Assembly (NCBI GenBank): GCA_030272585.1
Contig: BSYQ01000009.1
Location: forward strand, 4,340,001-4,404,000
Reading direction: 5' to 3'
DNA: 64,000 nucleotides
Source of the DNA: Bryopsis sp. KO-2023
Taxonomy: Eukaryota > Chlorophyta > Ulvophyceae > Bryopsidales > Bryopsidaceae
The position numbers and the translations under genes are program-made. The first letter of the stretch is position 1. Each line of letters starts with the position of its first letter. Shown here one piece after another: positions 11,401 through 23,261 of the stretch. The notes under the pieces were generated by a model. It was given only the letters and a program-made list of their open reading frames with translations. It had not been told where the DNA came from and did no database searches.

Positions 11401-14400
11401 TGGAGGAATTCTTATATTTGTGCAAGCATGCCAACCAGCTGTACATAAAACATATCGACGGGGGCAGCAAGCTGACCACCCACCAGACAAACTCAGACTC
11501 AGACTCAGACTCAGACTCAGACTCAGACTCCTCGGAGGAGGAAGGGGAGGAATTCCAAGATATCGAAACAGAGATGGGCGAGGTTTCGATCAAACCTCAG
11601 ACGACGGGCTCAAAAAAAAGAACGAGTCTGACAGCCAGACGGGGGCGGCAGAAAGCCATGAGGATGACCTCAGGCAGATCTGCGACGGCACGCCCAGGGT
11701 CGTATCCTGTGGTAAGTTGTCTGGAAGATGCATTCCTCCCCCCCCAAAAAAATTAAAAAAAATTGAGAATATATGTGTGTGAGAAATTAGAATCGTGAAG
11801 GAAAAAACGAACAGAAGTTGAAAAAAAAAAAATTGGGGGGGGGGGGACTGTCTGGAAGAGTATTTGTCACGATGCATGCCAAAAACGGAAATAAAACCCG
11901 TGGTGCTTTGACATGTTCATTGCAGGGGCGCATGCTGATTGTAGTCCTCTGACTTGTAGTTTTTCAGTTTGCCAGTCAGGGGATTATGCCGTCCTCCCCC
12001 TTATGCTTGCAAAAAAAAAAATGAAGAAACCACCATGTCTTTCACATCAACATACGCTGTACACACGTAAATAAAAAAAAATAAAAAATAGGATTGACTG
12101 GCTGGTCCACCGGCGACCCCGGTTCGATTCCTGATCGGTGGATGCATGCCCTCCCCCCCCCCCCCCCCCCCCCCGTTATCTATAGTAGACTATCCATATA
12201 TTCTATTTTGGGAATTATCAGGCAAAAGGCTGTCACTTATTGTCGTGAAAAAAGCCAAGTCTACAGTCTGAAAAAAAAATTCAGTCGTGCTATGCTTGTT
12301 TGCTTGCAGGTGAAAATTCTGGACGTCCATTTGAAGCACTCTGTAAAAAAGGTGGAAAAAGGTCAGGAGCAGGGTCAATTGGCGCAACCGATCACGATGG
12401 CCAACTCATGGCTGGAATTCAACTGCCAATTGTCGTAAGCAACGTGGAGTAAACAAAATGCCCCCCAAAAAAATCCTACTAGTTTCTTGAATCGGTTATT
12501 AATTTCCTGTGTTTTTTCTACAATTTTTTTTTTGTGATGCTGATGGGTGAATGCATCATCCTGATTTTTAGTTTGGGGTTTGTATGGATTTAAAGTTAAT
12601 TTTTTGCAAAGTCACCATTCCCCCCTCTTTTTTCTTTTTCAGTCGATCGAATTATACCAGGATTTTGATGTGCATCTATAGCAAAATGCATGCATGCATG
12701 CTCGGGCCTCAATCTTGCATGCAAAGTCACTGAAATGAAAAATTCCCAAACAATTTGTTGACGTTTTTTTTATTTTTTTTCTTAAATGTAAAATTTGATC
12801 AGGACTGGAAGAAAACGCTTGCGTGCATCCTATCTTGAAGCGCATTACCCGCAGCTGTTCAAAGAATATGTGAAAAAAATGAGAAATGTTGTTCCGAGGC
12901 CGGGCGATATCGACCTCATCATGGGCGGACCTCCTTGTCAAGGGGTAGGGCTTCGTTTTGCCCATTATTGAAAAATTTTCATCAATTTCACTTTTTGTAT
13001 TTTTTGCTAATATCTGTGGGGGAGTTTTTTCCATCCACCATCCTAATCATCTGTTGAACCCTAAAACCCTAAAAAATGAGAATCAAAATCAAATTTGAAA
13101 GAGATTGGGTCGACTTCTGCACCCAAAACCGACATTGCTCATGCCATGCCATTCGACTTTTGGGTTTGACAGATTTTTTATTTCATTTTTGTAAACATAT
13201 ATTTTTCCTCATCGAAAAAAATTGCGATACCAACTCTTGCTTACCTAAATCAGGCCCACAGAATTTTTTTATTTTTTTTAAACTTGTCAGAAAAAAAAAA
13301 CCCTTCAAAAAAAGAGTGAAACATCATGAGGTTTTGCGAAAAGTAACGATCCATTTCTTTTTTTCCCCTTTTTTTTGTTTTTTGAAAATCCCCTCCTTCA
13401 GGTGAGTGGCTTCAACCGCCATGCGAAAAGGAGGTCGATTCTCAATTGCCTTCGAAATGCTCAAGTCAAAGCTTTCTATCGAACGATCGAATTTTTTGAC
13501 CCGGCGTATGCCCTGATGGAAAACGTTTTGGTGAGTCTATTTCAATTTTTCGGGGGGAGGGGTGTTAATCCATTTGTTTTACATCAACATTTAAAAAAAA
13601 AAAAAAAAAACTTTTATTTCACTTGTTCGGTGGGTGAAAAGAATCAACACTGAAAAAAACCCTGTAGTCGAGTCGTAACATATCGAAGCGTACCAACAAT
13701 TGTCTTTTTACTTTTCCTTTTTTTTCCCACTTGGAGGCGAAATCTAAACAGGTATCCTGTTTTCACCCCAAAGGGAAATTTCTTGCCTCCATTTTTTTCT
13801 TTTTAGAATTGTTTTCTTAGATAATTTTTTTTTTTCCATTTTTTTCCCTCATGAGGGATTCCTGGTCACATGAATCTCATATATACATATATGTATATAT
13901 ATATTCGCATGCCAATCAATCACTCCTTAATGAGCAAGGGCAGTAGCAAAATTCTTTCACAAAACAAAAAAATCGAAACCTTTATTGCTTCCTGTTTGAT
14001 AGGATATTTTCAAAAAAGAGGATGGAGCTTACGCCAAATTCGCGACTGCACAATTATTGGCATTGGACTACCAGTCAAGGATGGGAATCATTGGAGCCGG
14101 GGACCATGGGTGTCCACAGGTGAAAAAACCAAAAAACATATCAAAACTATTACCCAGGGAATTGCCTTCGAAAATGCATATCGAAACTGTTACTCAGGAA
14201 ATTGCCTTCAAAAAGACCATATTCGCACCATGCCTCATTTCGCATAGATTATATGGTCAAGGTGATGCTCTGAAGAAAAAAGAAAACCTCTAGTTGAGGG
14301 CTCCCCCCCCAAAAAAATAAAATAAAATAAAATTTCATTGTTTGCTGATGTGAGTGAGATCTTTTGAAGGATTTTTCTTTTTTTTTTTTTTCGTTGTAGA

Positions 14401-17400
14401 CCCGTTATCGCTGCTTTCTGTGGGGTGCGAAATCTGGGAAGGAAATTCTGCCGCCCTTCCCTGAACCGACATTCGACTGTGGGAAGGATCGCCGAAGCCC
14501 CATTCCTGAACTCGCAAAAGTAAGCTTATATGGAAGACCACCACCTTGGGTAGTTTTCCCCTTTTGCATTGGGGGGGGGGGGGGGCTGCATCCAGTTATT
14601 GCTGTATACATGTATCCAGTTTTTCCTGTCCAAAAACACTCGCTTGGGCTCCACTGACAAGATCAGTGCAATCGTCAGGAGTTTCATTTTTCAGCGAAAC
14701 AAGAAGCCAAAAAAAACAGTAACGTTCAGGAGGAAATAGAATCCCTTGGTTTCTCATTGTCTTGTGCCCCTTTTTGTTTCTCTCCCCCCCCCCCCCAAAA
14801 AAAAAAGAAAGAAAGAAAGAAAGAATTTTTTTTTTCCCATTTTTCGATTTTGTTTGAACGTGGTGATGCAGTGCTGCCACGTGACCTTCCTGGAGGAAAA
14901 AAACAGGAAAAGGGCGTGGCCAAGCACGATGAACGGGGACATCTTATCGGATCTTCCCAAGGTGTCGAATTTCAGTTTTGCAGAGGCCCTCGACTACAGG
15001 TACGAACAATTTTTTTCATTTCCCAACTCAATGTCTCCACCCCTCCCCCCCCCCCAACAAAAAACCAAAAAAAACCAACAAAAAACCAAAAAATCCAAAA
15101 AAAACCTTCACATTCATTCCAAGAGAAAAAATGTTTTTCAAATATCTATCAGAAGCTGGCATCTTGTTTCATGTTGCTGTGGTTTTTTTTTTTCATTTTT
15201 TTTCATTTTTTCCTTGCTCCTTCTCCACACATTGGAATTTTTTCGTTGTTCGACTTGTGTGTGTTTTGTCTTTTTGATTTTCGTTCGATAGATGCCCAGT
15301 TTTTTTGTCTTTTTGATTTTCGTGTTGGATAGATGCCCACCTCAAACCCCCCTTCAAGCATGGCTGCGTCGAGACCCTGTGCCCAATCAAGCGTCTCGGA
15401 TGGAGAGGGGGGCCAATGCAGACAAGTTCATGGAGGGAATCGTTGCTCTAGTTGAAGAGGCGATCGCCGAGTGCTGCGAAGGATTCATCGACGACGATCA
15501 GAAAAAGGTCAGCCTCGATTTTCGAACAAACCTTTCAATCTCAATCTTCCCACTCCCCCCTGACCTTTTTTTTTCTTTAAAATATAACTGATTAAAATAA
15601 TAATAATAAAAAATAAATAAAATAAAAAAATAGATGAATAAAAATTGGTAATATTGCGGAGAAGGTGAAGGGATTTGAGGGACGGTTTATTTGTGGGACA
15701 ATCTGGAAATGAGCGAAAGTGTTTGTGTTTTTCTCTTTTTTTTTAGCTTGCTGTCTCGGAGCTAGGAAGGTGCCGGAAAATCGAAAGAAAAAACGACTTC
15801 GCTGCGCAGGTATATTCAACAATCTAGAAAGAGTGTGGGTCGGTGTTCGGCAATTTCTGGTGGCCAGCATCAACATTAACTGGCAATCCCTCTGGTTTTA
15901 TGTTGTTGTTTTTTTGGCTTCCCTTCACCTTTTTTTATCAGTTTTGTACAGTTTTTGAAACATCCCTTGCATTGGCGATCGATCATATCTGGACATGCTA
16001 TGGTTTTCCACCTCACAATTAAGCCCCCCAATTTTTTTTTCCTTCTGTTTCTTTTCGAAAAGGTATGGCAGCTCGCGAAAGATGGTATGCCCACGGAGGA
16101 CGTGGAGATCAACAGGCGAAAAATGTTGATTCGCTTTGGTGGGGAGGTCAGTTTGGTGGTGGCTTTTCGCCAACTAAAAAAAGTATCAAACTGAAAAATC
16201 TAGCACTAGGTTTCTTTCTAAATTTGCTTCCTCTGACCCTTTCATACCTTTTTGGGTGTTGGACAGATGCACGCCTTTGAATTTTTTTTTTCCTTTTTCT
16301 GATCATTTTTTCTCCCTTGATAAAAAAAACAATCCTATGCGATATCCTTTGCTGTCAATTAATCTGTTTCTTTTTTTTTTTTTTGGGGGGGGGGGGAAGT
16401 TCTGTTTGGACCCATCCGAAGTTGAGATCGTTTGTCTGGTTCCAGATTATGGCCGAAAAGGAAAAGGCGAAAACTGCTCAGGGCCCTTTGCGTGATCATC
16501 GGCCACGCATGTGCAACATGGACGATCTGACCAGAATCATCGGTGTCCCGAGAGGGCAAGGCAATGGCTACAGGTCTATGGCTGGTGTGGTTGTAAATGA
16601 TGACGGTAAGCGAAATAATAATAATAAAAAAAAATAATAATAATTCTTAATAATAATAATAATAATAATTCTTGTTTTCTTTCTTTCTTAATTTAGCACG
16701 AGTCGAATTTGCTTTTGGGCTTTTTTTTTTCGCTCGTAGTGGAGTGCCATCCTTAACACCAATCTCGCCTTCTGGAGGAAACCACGTCTCAAATTGGCAG
16801 AGCACCACCAAACAGTTATCGTTCGTGATTTTGCTTCTGTGTATTTGTAGAGACCACATGTGCCGGCCACAGCCATGCTTTCAAAGGATATGGCTGCAAA
16901 GGGGGAGGTGCGGCCGACAAAATCATACGATGCACCGGAAAAGAGGGCAGGGTCGATCACGCCGAGAGGGACGGGTGGAGGGGCCTTTCCATCGAAAACT
17001 GCGAAAGCAAATCGGTGTTTTTGCCTACGTTCGATCTCCTCTGTCCCAGGTCAGCAATCCAAAAAAACAGAACATACGCCCAACAATTGAAAGTATTTCA
17101 CACACACAAGGCCAAACGGCCGAGTGGAGCCCATTCACAGAAATGTGTTACAGCCTATACCCAATATCTATGCAATATTTTTCTTTTACATGTGCTTTTT
17201 CCATATGTTGTTTTTTTGTTTTTTTTTTCCCCTAACCATACGTTGATTGTGTTTCCTCTCTGTGCTGCTTGAAAAAATCATTCTGTCGCACCAAAGCATG
17301 AATTCTGGTGTTCTGTAGGTGGGCAATTTCGACTAAGGATGGCAAGAATTTGGGCCGGAGCCAGTGCTTTGGCAGAATCGAGTTGGCAGGTGCTCAACCC

Positions 17401-18510
17401 ACCGTGGTGACCAGGGCTGAACCACATAACATCCAAATCTGCCATTACGACCAAGACAGGGTCCTGACGATCCGAGAGAATGCCCGGTGTCAGGTAAGAA
17501 AAGACTCCATCACTCAACGTGGTGATACATGCTCTTGTAGTAAAAACCAGTCGTAAAAAAATGTTAAACGAAGAAAATAATAACAATAAAAACCAGTCGG
17601 TGAAAAAGACTTGAACGAAAAAGAAAAATACTACATTAACCGACCAGAAAAAATCGCATCTGTTGGCAAGATCGGGACAATGCTACTCAAGCGCTTTCTC
17701 AGGGTGTCTAGGGGTTGAAAAAGGGAGATGATACCGAAGGTTGGATTGGTGAAAGTAGGGCTGAGTTTCTGATAAACTTATTCTTTTTCAGGGCTTCCCG
17801 GATTATTATGCTCTGGTCGGCACTGGCAACTTGAAGCACACGCTGAGCAGAATCGATTGGCTCGACAACCGCTATACCCAAATTGGGAATGCGGTGTCAC
17901 CTCAAGTGGCCATGGCTCTAGGTAAGAAAGGCCGAAGATTTCAAATGTCCAGGTCATCCCTTCAACTCATTTTTCAGTCCCTGTTAGTCAGCCCAAGCAG
18001 ATGGAAAATGTGTGATCTCTTGCTTGGGGGGGGGGGGGGGGTAGAGCAAAAAAAAACAAAAAATAAAAAAATGTGTTTAAGAAAACAAGAATTTTTTTGA
18101 AAAATTTGTTTCGTGCTCTATGTTCGTTTGTTTGTTTTGCAGGGCGTGGATTAGCCCTGGCGGCTTCTGGTCAGGCTTGCCCAGCAACGCCAGTCGTGTA
18201 TTTGCCAGATCCTGCTATGGATTCTGTGATGAAGGATGCCCAGAACAAGGGGATGGCATTCTTCGCGCAAAGTGGGGACCCCGCAGGGAAGGAAAACGTT
18301 CTTTGCGAGCTGAACGGCCAGGAGGCAGTGAATGAATTCATTGACGAGGGAAGTCAGAGCGACAGTGGCAGCGAAAAGGGTGAAGAGGGGAGCGATTCAG
18401 ATGGCGAAGAGCCGTTGAGTGAAATGGACATCATGGAGAGCGAAAAGAGTTATGGGGGGAGTCTATTGAGTGATACAGAGAACGAAATGAGTGGTGGAGA
18501 TGGCAAATAG
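8494..18510 (+). CDS. CMT: Chromomethylase-like DNA (cytosine-5) methyltransferase, 20 exons
   Basis: Predicted to methylate cytosine in chromatin DNA. Twenty exons join in frame to about 1,054 aa: 8494-8571, 8752-8910, 9292-9473, 10184-10337, 10798-10947, 11385-11711, 12310-12434, 12803-12944, 13402-13530, 14003-14119, 14400-14519, 14872-14999, 15333-15507, 15747-15809, 16063-16146, 16446-16605, 16851-17049, 17319-17493, 17792-17921, 18143-18510. Exons 2-4 give a BAH domain (KFKLRWFYR, then [11 protein letters not shown]). Exon 5 holds motif I (DLFSGCGGM), exon 8 motif IV with the catalytic Cys (GGPPCQG), exon 9 motif VI (MENV), exons 10-11 motif VIII (QTRYR), exon 18 the CMT-typical VVTRAEPHN and exon 19 motif X (IGNAVSP). 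Between motifs I and IV, where CMTs carry a chromodomain, there is instead an acidic Ser-Asp repeat. The C-terminus is acidic. First-exon ATG is the least certain call. Confidence 0.93.
9648..9950. mobile_element. Candidate fold-back/MITE-like element in chromomethylase intron 3
   Basis: The ends form an imperfect inverted repeat. The left end reads GTGTCAACCAGTGTATTTTT, and the complement of the right end contains GGTTGGCAGCAGTGTATTTT. The interior is also partly palindromic, with repeated GTGGCCCC and its complement. A further direct copy of the terminal sequence (AAGGTGCCAACCTG) follows near 9983. No coding potential, so if mobile it is non-autonomous. Confidence 0.45.
10600..10698. repeat. 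Interlocked inverted repeats (A-B-A'-B') in chromomethylase intron 4
   Basis: Two inverted-repeat pairs interleave. Arm A (10600-10614, GAATACCAGGAAAAA) pairs with 10652-10666. Arm B (10619-10646) pairs with 10668-10695 as a perfect 28-bp complement. The order A, B, A', B' is that of a pseudoknot rather than a simple hairpin. Confidence 0.85.
11491..11530 (+). repeat. (ACTCAG)n tract encoding Ser-Asp repeats
   Basis: Nearly seven copies of the hexamer ACTCAG inside chromomethylase exon 6. Read in frame it encodes alternating Asp and Ser, followed by a Glu-rich stretch. It lies between motifs I and IV. Confidence 0.95.
15264..15340 (+). repeat. Tandem duplication of a splice-acceptor region (intron 12/exon 13)
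   Basis: Two imperfect copies of about 38 bp lie side by side, each with TTTTGTCTTTTTGATTTTCG, a short spacer, and then GATAGATGCCCA. Each copy ends in a usable TAG acceptor followed by ATGCCCA. Only the second copy leads into an exon in the right frame. Confidence 0.85.
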
Positions 18511-19638
18511 AGTGATGCGGGCGTTTTGAAAGGAGGGGGCTGGGTGGGTGTTTAGGGCAGGGTTGCAGGAATGGCAGTTCGGGGGGAAGACAAGTGTGCA
18601 TGGCTTTGAGTTTTTTTATCGCAGGATGTTGATTTTGGAGGGAAAGATGACTTTTTCGTTTTGAAGGGGGGGAGGGGGAGTATACGTGTGTACCTATTTT
18701 TGGAAGTATAGAAAATGACACGATGCAAGTGGTCATGAGAAGAATTTTTTTCCTAGTAGGATTTTTTTGGAGGGTCTGGGGAAGGGAGAGAAGAGAGTTT
18801 TTTCCAAGAGTAAGTTTGTTCAAGTGGGGGTAGTCTTCTCAACCTCAGTGTAATTTTTTTCTTTCGTATTTTCACCGGTGGTTTTCATGCCTTGTGATAC
18901 TTTTCCCAAACTGATCCCATTCGGAGGCCATCTCCATACTCTGGCATATTTCTTTCAGAAAAAGTGTGTGTTTGCGGGTGAGTTCCATGACAAGCTAGGA
19001 AAAAGATTTTGCTGCTCTGTTCGCTCAAAGTACACCTGAATTTGAAAAAACCATCGAAAATCAAAATGAAAACACTTGTTACTTCTTGGGGAAACAAGTG
19101 TAACCCACCATGGCCTGCACTTTTGGAGATCTCCGAGGCTGCTGGCTTGGGGTAGTGTAATCCATCATCAAACTGTTATATTGGGGAAAACGAGAAGGTT
19201 ACAAAAGACAAACAGACAACCGAGTGTTCACCCTATATCCTAAAACTGGTGGACAGATCTGTACTACAAAACCCAGATCTGTACTATAAAGCCTCACTTC
19301 GATTGGGTCATAATAACAAAACCTAATGATATATATATAGCCCAGAAAGAGTTATATAACTCTTTCTGGGTCCAGCCAAGCACCTGGGCAAACCTTGTGG
19401 AATAACCGATTTTTCTTCAGAAGACAGGGATAAAAAAACAATACAAGGAAATGTTGTAATGATATTATATTCAGTGCAATTGACAGTTGGGAGAGAAATG
19501 AGGGGATTTTGGTTTAGATAAATAAACATTGTACATGACCTACGGAGGAAATAATAAAATTGGTGCTGGAGGCTCAAAAATGTTAATCCCTCCGCACCTT
19601 CCGTCCGCTCTGTGAAGATTTGGGGTCACCAAAAAAGG
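18511..19638. other. Intergenic, 3' of chromomethylase
   Basis: No convincing exon in about 1.1 kb. It contains the chromomethylase 3' UTR and a perfect 30-bp palindrome at 19341-19370. Confidence 0.5.
19341..19370. repeat. Perfect 30-bp palindrome
   Basis: Two 15-base halves, CCCAGAAAGAGTTAT and its exact complement, with no spacer, flanked on the left by an AT dinucleotide run. As RNA it would form a strong hairpin. Function unknown. Confidence 0.95.
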
Positions 19639-19920
19639 ATGAGCGATCCAACGGACGACTCAATCGACCAACCTCATCCGCTGACAGAAAACGCCCAAGC
19701 GCCGATCACAGCGGAAGCGCACGATGGACTTTCGAAAAAGGCGGCCTTGGCGATGGCAGCGATTCCGATCGGGAGGGTGCGTGGCGTGAAGGCGTATGTG
19801 AGCGGTGCGCCATCCATGCAGTTCATCAGCGTGAAAGGGAAAGGGTTCACTGGTCGCGATCGGGTCCGTAACGCCAGGAAAACCTACGCTAACGCAGCAG
19901 CAGCCACCCTGCGTTGTTGA
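19639..19920 (+). CDS. Hypothetical ORF upstream of membrane protein gene, partly duplicated in the right arm
   Basis: An ATG-initiated 93-codon frame (starts MSDPTDDSIDQP, contains KKAALAMAAIPIGR) ending at TGA. The reason to list it is that the same sequence recurs in inverted orientation at about 39.0-39.2 kb. There the frame is broken by a one-base shift after the DGL motif and by a stop. Similarity therefore extends over this ORF as part of the inverted duplication. It may be a small gene or the 5' region of the next gene. No domain recognised. Confidence 0.35.
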   Translation: MSDPTDDSIDQPHPLTENAQAPITAEAHDGLSKKAALAMAAIPIGRVRGVKAYVSGAPSMQFISVKGKGFTGRDRVRNARKTYANAAAATLRC

Positions 19921-20120
19921 GGATACTCATTATACCCAGGATACGTACAAGTGCTTTTAAGCGACATTTTCTCCTCTTCCTTTTTAGCGATCGAATTCCC
20001 CTCTTTCCCAAATAGACCACGAAAACCAACAAGAGCGAGCAGCAGTGCAATGGATCCCTGAGAAGCACTGAATTGACAAAAACTCGATATTGTTTTGCTC
20101 AAGTTTCCCTTCTTGAAACA

Positions 20121-21759
20121 ATGATGTTGCATCGGGTCCTTGTTCTTGGCTGTTTTTCAGTGTACCATATTCTCCTGACAGTGTTGTTGGCCAGCATCCT
20201 GGACTTTTACCATCATGTGTTCAGCAGAAGTTGGTTAGGAAGAATAGCCCTGCTGGTGTTTGTGCTGTGCACGGCTTGCATGTATGTGGTGGCTGGGATC
20301 ATACAGTGCGGTGTGGGGAGGAGATTCGGAGCTGAGCCTAGCTCAATCACAGTTCTTCCCTTTTTTGTGTTGGTTTCATTCAAGCAACTCAAGCTCCCCC
20401 GGAAAGGTACATCCATGGATGTATCAATGTATTGGCCAATATCTAAAACGGGCAGCCAGGATCTGAGAAAATACCAAAAATGGGTGAACGATGGGGTCGA
20501 TTTTGCATGTGATGGACCCCCCCCCCCAAACTTCCTGGAAGCTTCCTTTCCGTAGCTTAAGGGTGTAGAGTTTCTTTCAGGGAACCTGACCCAGAACCCT
20601 CCATGACAACAAACTTTTTTTCTGCCCTCCTCAGAGCTTCTAACAGCAATATAATTGTGTTTGTTTTTGTTTTTTCTCTCCCCAGGTCTCGTTATGACCA
20701 TGATGGCTTGGCCCTTGGCATTTTTTGCATTGCGCATTGTCTGGCATATTATCTTTGTGTTTGTTTCCATTGTTATTATTATCTTCGCTGATGATCACTG
20801 CGTCGACCTCCTGATGGACATTTTGCTGTTAGAGGGCATGGTAAGGAACTTTTTTATTTCTTTGTTTCACTCACAGCATCTCTTATCACTCATGTATATA
20901 TATAAGAATGAGCAGCCGAGGAGGGAGTTGCGCTAATGACCAGATGTCCAAAAACCCGAGCAGTGGTGCAAAAGCTGCCAATCCCAAAACAAACCCTTTT
21001 TCACTGATGCTGATTTGCACCCACAGCATGTATGTTGATGTATTGAACATACAGGGGCTTGAAATCAGAAGGACCAAGAAATTGTGTTCGACTGGTGTTA
21101 ATGAAGGTGTCATGGTACACCCTTTTCATGAGTTTGTTTTTGCCGATATGGCCTGGCCCTTGCTTCATGGCAGTCTGCGTTTTGATTTCGAAACTTGGAG
21201 TTCCCAAGAGGGCCACTCTGATGAGCATGGGGTGTGTTAGCATTGGGCTCTGTGCTGCTGGGCTAGTTGTTGGACTCATCGTGCACGACTTCTTGCTTGG
21301 ATTGCTGATGGTAAGCATGATATAACCAGAAAACTTCCTAAGGACAAACGAGAATAAGGGGGTGGGGCAGGCCAATTCTTTCAGAACAAAAGTTCAAAAG
21401 CCCCAGCTTCCCCATTCACTGTGTCAATGAGTGATATTATTATTATCGTTATTCTTATTGTTATTATTGTGGTGCACTGTTGCCGATAATGATGAAAAAA
21501 AAAAGCTGAGAGGGTTTATGCACGAAGACCCATTATCCGTTGTTATTGTTGTTGTTTTTGCCAAATTGCTTCTCAGGTCAAAGGGGTGCCTTTCATGGCC
21601 ATGTTGATAATCAACATCGTGGGGCTGGGCCGCCACTTCATGTCCGATCCTGATGGAGCTGCTTGGCCACCGTTTGTGTTTCTGAAAGAGAAAGACAGCG
21701 ATCCTGAGGAAATGGAGGGAAAACCCTTGCTGCCTACTTCCCCTCCCCAAGGGGTTTGA
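20121..21759 (+). CDS. Multi-pass membrane protein, apparently intact copy
   Basis: Four exons join in phase to about 275 aa: 20121-20406, 20686-20840, 21107-21310 and 21577-21759. The start MMLHRVLVLGCF is shared with the inverted copy. Hydrophobic stretches suggest six or seven membrane spans (for example VYHILLTVLLASILDF, CTACMYVVAGIIQC, FFALRIVWHIIFVFVS, SLFLPIWPGPCFMAVCVLI, GLCAAGLVVGLIV, MAMLIINIVGLG), with a short polar C-tail ending PLLPTSPPQGV. I do not recognise the family. The start of exon 3 is the weakest call. The decayed copy reads in one frame further upstream here (MYVDELNIQGLEIRR), whereas this copy has one extra base in that stretch, so a longer exon 3 or a real frameshift is possible. 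Confidence 0.6.
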
Positions 21760-22453
21760 AAATAATAAAAAAAAAATGTGCATTAGGTGGGGTTATGACT
21801 AACCTCCTGTTGAGAAAAATTCCCAATTGCCGAAGTTGCAAGGGAATGATTTTGACTCCAGTTCATTGTTTGGAGACGTGTTTTGAGAAAACTGGCTAAG
21901 GAAATAAAACCATCCTGCTATTGTTTTTTGGCATTTCTGTATTGGGGGTTGGATCAAATATTTCTATGAGAATTGTGTTTTTGAATGCTGTCGATTTACT
22001 GTATCTGTAATGAAAGACTGCTGTAGAGGAGGGCTGAGTGACTAGTATTGCTGGCCGTGAATGGACAGTTGAGAGGTACGAAATATGTTGAGAATTGGAC
22101 AGTGGGGCGACTGTATTGCTGTTGGGAAATAAAAGGGGCAGTGATTGTAATTCAGACTTCCTTTTGGCAGCATGCTGAACCTCGTCCGCTCGAAATATCG
22201 TGTCGGCTCAATAGAAAATCGAAGCTTGTGACAATAAATCTAGAATATTCATTCATAGGTTATGCAGCAAAAATAGGTTGTGGAGCTGATTCCTTCAGGG
22301 ATGCTAGCAATTGGACATCTGTATACAGGGAACTTGCCTCCACCCAATCTCAATTTCCTCCATTCAAAAATTGACTTGATCTTTTCATGACATTTTAAAC
22401 TGTACCTCCTCTCATTTTCCTTTCCAGGAGAGAAGGGTCTACCTGAGATTAAC

Positions 22454-22600
22454 TCAGTCATCATCTTCCTCAGGCTTATTACTCATTCTCCCACCCAAAA
22501 ATCCAACCAGCAGAGCTCCGCCGATTCCCTGGATCGCTTTCAACCCCCCCTCTACTTGCTGCTTTGATCGGCCCTTCGCCCCGCCAGATCGACTGCCGTC
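22454..22600 (-). pseudogene. Damaged duplicate of the peroxiredoxin last exon
   Basis: On the minus strand this reads as the C-terminal exon of the peroxiredoxin at 34915-35055, including the hydrophobic GIGGALLVGFLGG segment and the acidic EEDDD end. It has a one-base length difference around the G-run that shifts the frame, and it lacks most of the preceding intron. No other peroxiredoxin exon accompanies it. It marks the inner end of the left inverted arm. Confidence 0.8.
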
Positions 22601-23261
22601 TGTAAATCGTACCAGTAATATCTTCAGACTCTTTATGGCTTTCTATAGTGACTCACCCCAGTGTTTAAACCAATAAAGAAAAAACTCCAGAAGTTTTGGA
22701 TCGGCGGCATTGGGGAGGCCAATGTGACATCACCGTGACATTGATCTACATGGACCCAAGTGGATCCTATCGGACCAGCAAAAACTGGGGGTTGGGGGTT
22801 GCACGCAGCAACCTCCGCACAATCCGTTCGCAAGCCACCAATAAGCGTCTCGCCGAAAACGAAACGTATCGCATCCAAGAGGATTCTTAACGATACTTGC
22901 TCGATAAATGGATGGGCGGTTGGCCAGTCGGTGGTTTCGCGCCAAAGCACCAAATTTCCACGCAGCGAACAGACGCCACTGTATTAGCGCACGGGTACCC
23001 CCAGCGTGTTCGGCTAATGGTAAATACATCCAGGGTCGGTGCACCCCTTCACATGCACATTCGAACACATGCAGTTGACGCCTTTCTGGTGACGCCTTTG
23101 CATCGGTTAGGAGGAGGGGACCGACTTCAGCGATTGTCGATTCGTGCTGAGATATTTTTCCCATTCTTTTTGAAATTCTGGATTGGATTGGGGCTGCCTG
23201 TTTGATTTTCCTGCGAGGACTATTGAAGTTCATTGAGCTGAAAAAAAAAATCCATGACCAG

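Larger units (their letters stand above)
19655..22690. repeat. Left arm of a diverged inverted duplication
   Basis: This segment matches 34660-39225 on the opposite strand. Matching landmarks in order are the small ORF at 19.65 kb with 39.2 kb, the membrane protein exons at 20.1-21.8 kb with 38.74-37.1 kb, the 3' flank at 21.8-21.9 kb with 37.0-37.1 kb, and the peroxiredoxin last exon plus part of its preceding intron at 22.45-22.69 kb with 34.68-35.2 kb. Introns match too, so the copy was made at DNA level. Confidence 0.85.

Noticed and set aside
12094..12145. Possible tRNA gene in chromomethylase intron 6 (contains GGTTCGATTCC, a good B box)
   Set aside because: No matching A box, acceptor stem or anticodon arm could be folded around it. 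At most a tRNA- or SINE-derived fragment.
12310..12434. Alternative frame of chromomethylase exon 7 (contains [15 protein letters not shown])
   Set aside because: It would enter exon 8 in a frame with an early stop. Only the [11 protein letters not shown] frame connects in phase to the GGPPCQG exon.
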